A DNA stretch of 10,477 bases from NCBI GenBank assembly GCA_045632625.1, contig JAZQWZ010000152.1:1-10477 (forward strand), written 5' to 3'. The position numbers and the translations under genes are program-made. Shown here piece after piece: positions 6,759 to 10,477 of this stretch (position 1 is the first letter of the stretch; each line of letters begins with the position of its first letter). The notes under the pieces are model-generated. The model had not been told where the DNA came from. It was given only the letters and a program-made list of their open reading frames with translations, and ran no database searches. The stretch comes from Scatosoma sp045632625. Lineage in GTDB: Bacteria; Bacillota; Clostridia; Christensenellales; Borkfalkiaceae.

Positions 6759-6786
6759 AGTATATACTTTTTTATAATATTGTCAA
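6759..6786 (-). promoter_or_regulatory. Promoter of the marR-ABC operon
   Basis: On the minus strand TTGACA (6781-6786) is followed by 16 bases and TATACT (6759-6764), a five-of-six match to TATAAT. Transcription would start near 6752, giving a leader of about 37 nt before the marR ATG. The -35 element lies inside the first of two inverted repeats, as expected for an autorepressed promoter. Confidence 0.7.
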
Positions 6787-6823
6787 GCATTTTACAATAT
6801 TTTTGTCAAGATATTTACAAAAA
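6776..6823. promoter_or_regulatory. Two tandem operator-like inverted repeats at the marR promoter
   Basis: Site 1 pairs AATATTGT (6776-6783) with ACAATATT (6794-6801), a perfect 8-bp inverted repeat with a 10-bp spacer. Site 2 pairs TTTTTGT (6800-6806) with ACAAAAA (6817-6823), again with a 10-bp spacer. Both contain TGTCAAG...ATTTACA-like cores and are offset by 23 bp, about two helical turns. Site 1 covers the marR -35 element. The likely reader is the adjacent MarR protein (inference). Confidence 0.6.
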
Positions 6824-6877
6824 ATATGAACCTTTTTCACTAAAAATACATTTTTTTTTCTTTTTTACAACAAAGAC

Positions 6878-6906
6878 TTGTCAAACGCATAAAAAAATGG
6901 TACAAT
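6878..6906 (+). promoter_or_regulatory. Promoter of the ApeB-type aminopeptidase gene
   Basis: TTGTCA (6878-6883) and TACAAT (6901-6906) are separated by 17 bases, and each matches the consensus at five of six positions. TGG directly before the -10 provides an extended -10 element. Transcription should start near 6913, leaving a leader of about 30 nt before the ATG at 6944. Confidence 0.8.
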
Positions 6907-6943
6907 AATAGAAAATTTGACCTTTTTATAAGGAGCGAAACTT

Positions 6944-8227
6944 ATGAATACTGCTACTTCGGACGTTTTATTTTCCTTTTTACAAAACGCCTATACCGCC
7001 TATCACGCGGTAGACTGCGCAAAAGCGCTTTTGACGCAAAACAATTTTACTCCGTTGAAGGAAACGGATGATTTTGAACTGCAAATCGGCGGCAAATATT
7101 TTGTAGAACGCGGCGGTTGCCTGTTGGCGTTTACCGTTGGCAATTTGGATAGATTTACCTTTAAAATTGCGGCGTCGCATTTGGATTCGCCCTGCTTAAA
7201 ATTAAAAGCCAACCCCTTAAAGTATACGGAAAATTGCGTATCCTTAAACGTGGAAACGTACGGTGGCGGGATTTGGTATTCTTTCTTTGATAGACCTTTA
7301 CGTATTGCGGGCCGCGTAGCGGTAAAGCAGGAAAATAAAATTGTTTGCAAAACGGTAACGTCGCCCTTTATATTAACCATTCCATCCGTGGCGGTACACC
7401 AAAACAGAAACGTCAACGACGGCTTTACCGTCAATGCGCAAGTGGACCTTCTTCCCCTGCTTTCCTTACGCGGCGGCGAAGAAAAATGGCTGAAAGAAAT
7501 TGTCGGCGATGAAAACGTACTTTCCTACGATCTTTTTGTCGTGAACGCGGACATGCCCTATGCGTTTGGCGTAAACAACGAGTTTTTAGCGTCGCCTAGA
7601 TTAGATAATTTAACCAGCGTTTGCGCCAGCTTGGAAGCGCTGCTTAGCAAGGCGGAAAGCGACGGAATTTGCATGGCGGCGCTTTTCAATCATGAAGAAA
7701 TCGGCAGCTCCACTACGCAAGGCGCGGCAGGCGATTTTATGGAAAACGTGTTAAAACGTATCGGTTACGCGTTTCATTTCGATGAAAATGAATTTTACAA
7801 AGCGCTTGCTTCCTCTTTCCTGCTTTCGGTGGATAACGCGCACGCATTGCACCCCAACCACCCTGAAAAGAGCGATATCACCAACAAAACGGTGCTTGGC
7901 GGCGGTATCGTGATTAAATCGCACGCAAACGGCAGCTACGTGACGGAAGGCGTTGCGGAAGCACTTATCAAAACGATATTTGATAACGCAGGCGTAACCC
8001 ATCAACCGTTCTTCAATCGCAGCGACGTGAGAAGCGGCAGCACGCTTGGTAGATTTGCCTTGACTCGCATGGGCGTTTTGGGTGCGGATATCGGTTTGGC
8101 GCAGCTTGCTATGCATTCTGCAATGGAAAGCTTCGTCCTTTCCGATTATACGGAAATGGTAAACGGCTTAACGGCGTTCTTCTCCACGGAAATCATAGCG
8201 GAAAACGACGGTTGGTCGGTAAGATAA
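6944..8227 (+). CDS. apeB: M18 family aminopeptidase, ApeB / aspartyl aminopeptidase type
   Basis: The 427-residue protein matches the ApeB branch of peptidase family M18 in length and motifs. Likely two-zinc-site residues are His79 in ASHLDSP with Asp81 as partner, Asp221 in SPRLDN (bridging), the pair Glu251-Glu252 in NHEEIGS (catalytic base and ligand), Asp297 in SVDNAHA and His391 in MHSAMES. The HPNHPEKSD and NRSDVRSGSTLG stretches around 303-311 and 358-369 are also typical of M18. These are cytoplasmic, usually dodecameric enzymes that remove N-terminal residues, often acidic ones, from short peptides. The start is set by AAGGAG (6930-6935) eight bases upstream and a good promoter before it. 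It stands alone, divergent from the marR operon and convergent with a second M18 gene, which shares its terminator. All expected metal residues are present, so it should be active. Confidence 0.96.
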   Translation: MNTATSDVLFSFLQNAYTAYHAVDCAKALLTQNNFTPLKETDDFELQIGGKYFVERGGCLLAFTVGNLDRFTFKIAASHLDSPCLKLKANPLKYTENCVSLNVETYGGGIWYSFFDRPLRIAGRVAVKQENKIVCKTVTSPFILTIPSVAVHQNRNVNDGFTVNAQVDLLPLLSLRGGEEKWLKEIVGDENVLSYDLFVVNADMPYAFGVNNEFLASPRLDNLTSVCASLEALLSKAESDGICMAALFNHEEIGSSTTQGAAGDFMENVLKRIGYAFHFDENEFYKALASSFLLSVDNAHALHPNHPEKSDITNKTVLGGGIVIKSHANGSYVTEGVAEALIKTIFDNAGVTHQPFFNRSDVRSGSTLGRFALTRMGVLGADIGLAQLAMHSAMESFVLSDYTEMVNGLTAFFSTEIIAENDGWSVR

Positions 8228-8241
8228 TCCCTTTAAAAGAT

Positions 8242-8273
8242 AAAAAAGCTTTCTCAAACGAGAAAGCTTTTTT
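8242..8273. terminator. Shared bidirectional terminator between two M18 aminopeptidase genes
   Basis: AAAAAAGCTTTCTC (8242-8255) and GAGAAAGCTTTTTT (8260-8273) form a perfect 14-bp stem with an AAAC loop. The A/T ends give a U-run in both directions. It lies 14 bp after the plus-strand stop and 33 bp beyond the minus-strand stop, so it can end both convergent transcripts. Confidence 0.95.
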
Positions 8274-8306
8274 GTTGTTCGTTTCGTACCTGCCCTATCC
8301 GTTTGC

Positions 8307-9683
8307 TTATTTCACGAACGCACGGCACGCAAGATATAATTGATACAAATCCGCTTTGGAAATGAGTTCGTAAGGCGCATGCATGGAAATTACGGGAACG
8401 CCGATGTCGATGGTATCGATGTTCATGCTTGCTACAAATTTAGCAACCGTACCGCCGCCGCCTTCGTCCACTCTGCCAAGTTCGCCCGTCTGCCAAATAA
8501 CGCCGTTATCCGCAAAGAGTTTTCTCACAAAGCCAACGTATTCTGCATCCGCGTCGTTAGAACCGGATTTACCGCGCGAACCGGTGAATTTCGTGATACC
8601 TGCGCCGTGGGAAAGATAAGTGCTGTTCAAAGGTTCACAAACGCCCTTAAAGTTGGGATCATAACCGGCATTTACGTCCGCCGACAAGCACTTGGATTTT
8701 GCACGCACTGCCGCCGACGAAACGCCGAAGCTTTCCGCAATGGCGTCAATCAAATCCTTGAACACAGCGCATTGCATACCAGTTGCGCCTTCGCTGCCGA
8801 TTTCTTCTTTATCCGCAAGCACGATCATAACGGTGCGCGTGCTGTTTTCTTCATCAAACAGTGCGGTGTAGGAAGGATATGCGCAAACTCTGTCGTCGTG
8901 GCCGTAGGCGGCGATAAGCCCACGGTCAAAACCAACGTCGCGCGCTTTATAGTTAGGTACTGCGGAAAGTTCCGCCGTCAAGAAATCTTCTTCCTTGATG
9001 CCGTATTTTTCGTTCAAGATATGCAAAAGGTTTTCTTTCACCGTTTTGTCCTTGTCGTTATCGCCCATTTTGTAGGGTACGTTGCCAAGCCAAATGTTCA
9101 AATCTTCCCCTTCGATACCCGTAGCAAGCGGTTTAGCGCTTTGTTTTGCCGCCAAGTGCGGAAGCAAATCGCTAATATAGAACACGGGATCGTTTTCGTC
9201 TTCCCCGATTTTTACGTTGATTACGTTACCGTCGGAAAGCACCACCGCGCCGTGCAAGGCAAGGGGCACTGCCGTCCATTGATATTTACGAACGCCGCCG
9301 TAGTAATGCGTTTTCGCAAAAGCGATGTTTTCCGATTCGTACAAAGGCACTTGTTTTAAATCCAAACGGGGACTGTCGATATGCGAAGCGATGATGCGGA
9401 TACCGTCTTTGGACACGTCTTCGCTGCCCACCTTGATTAAATACAAGTTTTTGCCGCGGTTGTCGTAATACACCTTGTCGCCCGCTTTCAGCTTTCTATC
9501 AAAGTTAAAAGGCTTGTAGCCGTGGGCAACCGCCGCCGCTTTGGCATACGCGCATGCTTCGCGTTCGGTTTTCCCTTCGTCCAAAAATGCTTTGTAACCT
9601 TCCGCATAATCAAACATTTCTTGCATACGTTTTTCATCAGCTACTTCGTATACGTTGGTTCTTTTGTAAGCAAGTTCACTCAT
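8307..9683 (-). CDS. apeA: M18 family aminopeptidase, ApeA type
   Basis: The 458-residue protein fits the ApeA (M18 aminopeptidase 1) branch, longer than the neighbouring ApeB type. Likely metal and catalytic residues are His101 in ASHIDSPR with Asp103, Asp263 in GHDDR, Glu293-Glu294 in DKEEIGSEG, Asp336 in SADVNAG and His435 in ISMHAPYE. The glycine-rich GRVDEGGGG stretch (403-411) is also conserved in this group. It should be a cytoplasmic zinc aminopeptidase that trims peptides; the preferred residue cannot be read from sequence. GGAG (9693-9696) supports the start with nine-base spacing. The gene begins 28 bp after the SufB/SufD stop, with no terminator between them, so the two are probably cotranscribed. 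It ends at the terminator shared with the convergent M18 gene. The two M18 proteins differ widely outside their motifs and look like old subfamilies, not a recent duplication. Confidence 0.96.
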   Translation of the reverse strand: MSELAYKRTNVYEVADEKRMQEMFDYAEGYKAFLDEGKTEREACAYAKAAAVAHGYKPFNFDRKLKAGDKVYYDNRGKNLYLIKVGSEDVSKDGIRIIASHIDSPRLDLKQVPLYESENIAFAKTHYYGGVRKYQWTAVPLALHGAVVLSDGNVINVKIGEDENDPVFYISDLLPHLAAKQSAKPLATGIEGEDLNIWLGNVPYKMGDNDKDKTVKENLLHILNEKYGIKEEDFLTAELSAVPNYKARDVGFDRGLIAAYGHDDRVCAYPSYTALFDEENSTRTVMIVLADKEEIGSEGATGMQCAVFKDLIDAIAESFGVSSAAVRAKSKCLSADVNAGYDPNFKGVCEPLNSTYLSHGAGITKFTGSRGKSGSNDADAEYVGFVRKLFADNGVIWQTGELGRVDEGGGGTVAKFVASMNIDTIDIGVPVISMHAPYELISKADLYQLYLACRAFVK

Positions 9684-9711
9684 AATTTTTCACTCCGTTA
9701 TGTTATTGTTT

Positions 9712-10477
9712 TTACTGTAAAAATCCTTTCAGGATTTGTTCTTCCGCTTGTTGTTCGGTTAAGCCGAGCGTCATCAGCTTAATCAACTGTTCGCCTGCAA
9801 TTTTCCCGATAGCTGCTTCGTGGATAAGTTCCGCATCCACGTGGTTTGCCGCTAAGCACGGCGCCGCCGTTACACGCGCTTTGTCCATAATAATCGCGTC
9901 GCATTCGGTATGTCCGTAGCAGGGCGCGTTGCCGTTCATAGTGGAAACGAAGCGTTGCACGGAATTATCCGCCGCTACCGAGCGCGACATCACGTCCGCG
10001 CGACAGCCTTCCCCGTCCATGTCCACGATAAAATCGGTATCCGCCGTTTGATTACCATGCGTGTACAGCTTTTCCTTGACGATAAACTGCGCACCTGCTT
10101 TTAAAGTGGCTTTGGTTACGCGTTTGGTGCTGTCAATGCCTTTGATTTGCGTGGTTTCCATTTCCAAATGCGCGCCTTCGTCCAAATACACCACCGTTTC
10201 GGGATTCATCATATTTTGACCGTTCCCATCGCCCGAGCCGTAGTGCTTTTCCACGTATTTTACTTTGGCGTTTTTGCCAACGTAAAAGGTATGCACACCG
10301 TCGTGGCGAGAAACAACTTCTTTACCGCCACAGTTGTGGATGCCGCAGCCTGCGACAATTACTACGTCTGCGTTTTCGCCGATATGGAAATCGTTATACA
10401 CCATTTCCTGCAAACCCGCTTTGCTGATGATGACGGGAATGTGCATACTTTCGTTTTTGGTGTTAGGCTTGATATAG
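9712..10477 (-). CDS. SufB/SufD family Fe-S cluster assembly protein, cut at the right edge (5' end missing)
   Basis: The frame stays open to the window edge, and the codons before the ATG at 10444-10446 read YIKPNTKNES, which continues the usual clostridial SufB/SufD protein. That ATG has no ribosome site, so the true start lies outside. About 255 residues are visible. Counting from this Met, they include the beta-helix core with AGCGIHNCGG (32-41), HDGVHTFYVGKNAKVKYVEK (48-67), STKR (106-109) and LYTHGNQ (127-133), then the C-terminal HEAAIGKIAGEQLIKLMTLG (209-228). SufB/SufD proteins form the scaffold, with the SufC ATPase, on which Fe-S clusters are built. Short clostridial versions often pair with SufC alone, so sufC may lie just beyond the right edge. 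Cysteines are visible at 34, 39, 148, 176, 182 and 197, but which bind a cluster is not clear from sequence. Confidence 0.93.
   Translation of the reverse strand, partial: YIKPNTKNESMHIPVIISKAGLQEMVYNDFHIGENADVVIVAGCGIHNCGGKEVVSRHDGVHTFYVGKNAKVKYVEKHYGSGDGNGQNMMNPETVVYLDEGAHLEMETTQIKGIDSTKRVTKATLKAGAQFIVKEKLYTHGNQTADTDFIVDMDGEGCRADVMSRSVAADNSVQRFVSTMNGNAPCYGHTECDAIIMDKARVTAAPCLAANHVDAELIHEAAIGKIAGEQLIKLMTLGLTEQQAEEQILKGFLQ

Larger units (their letters stand above)
6716..6943. other. AT-rich divergent intergenic region between marR and the ApeB-type aminopeptidase
   Basis: This 228-bp stretch is much richer in A and T than the flanking genes. It carries the marR-operon promoter on the minus strand, the aminopeptidase promoter on the plus strand, two tandem operator-like inverted repeats (6776-6823), four copies of TTTACAA (6746, 6791, 6814, 6864) and a T-rich tract (6851-6866). 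The T-rich tract could act as an UP-like element or a bend. No open reading frame with a ribosome site was seen. Confidence 0.7.

Noticed and set aside
6746..6870. Four TTTACAA copies as a designed repeat array
   Set aside because: Their spacing is irregular and the region is very AT-rich. Only the copies inside the two inverted repeats have further support.
8340..9359. A 339-codon open frame on the plus strand
   Set aside because: It is opposite the conserved ApeA-type gene, has the same shadow-like composition and no ribosome site or promoter.
10444..10446. ATG as the start of the SufB/SufD protein
   Set aside because: There is no Shine-Dalgarno before it, and the upstream in-frame residues resemble the family, so the real start is beyond the window.

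Overview
The window looks like chromosomal DNA of a Gram-positive, Clostridia-type bacterium (Bacillota). The evidence is strong AAGGAG-type ribosome binding sites before nearly every gene, consensus sigma-A promoters (one perfect TTGACA-N17-TATAAT), U-run terminators, a short SufB/SufD protein of the clostridial kind, a DUF378 membrane protein and an FtsX/MacB-type ABC protein with ATPase and permease fused. A closer taxonomic assignment cannot be made from the sequence alone. Nine genes are supported, eight on the minus strand and one on the plus strand. Two are cut by the window edges. No tRNA, rRNA, CRISPR array, transposase or phage gene was seen.

Layout. (1) 1-1870, minus: lemA followed by a DUF2207 membrane protein that runs off the left edge. 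The pair is driven by a perfect consensus promoter at 1877-1905, with a small hairpin just upstream of the lemA ribosome binding site. (2) 1928-6824, minus: a probable four-gene operon in the order MarR-family regulator, fused ABC transporter, alpha/beta hydrolase, small DUF378 membrane protein. It ends at an intrinsic terminator at 1928-1965. The first two genes are tightly coupled, because the MarR stop codon lies inside the Shine-Dalgarno sequence of the ABC gene. The later gaps each hold a hairpin without a clear terminator U-run. (3) 6716-6943: a very AT-rich divergent intergenic region with a promoter on each strand and two tandem operator-like inverted repeats over the -35 side of the marR promoter. 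(4) 6944-8273, plus: an M18 aminopeptidase of the ApeB kind. (5) 8307-10477, minus: a SufB/SufD Fe-S assembly protein (5' end outside the window) followed after 28 bp by a second M18 aminopeptidase of the ApeA kind. The two aminopeptidase genes converge on one shared bidirectional terminator.

How it may work. The MarR protein probably represses its own operon by binding the repeats at its promoter and lets the exporter be made when it senses a ligand. The ABC protein is most unusual in its linker: a CxxC...CxxC putative zinc ribbon and a lysine-rich stretch sit between the ATPase and the permease. The MarR protein itself ends in a CxC tail, so a metal- or thiol-responsive circuit is a testable idea, not a conclusion. 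The remaining genes look like housekeeping functions: peptide breakdown, Fe-S cluster assembly and envelope-associated proteins. I see no clearly new multi-gene system. The best candidates for a second look are the ABC linker and the tandem operator sites.
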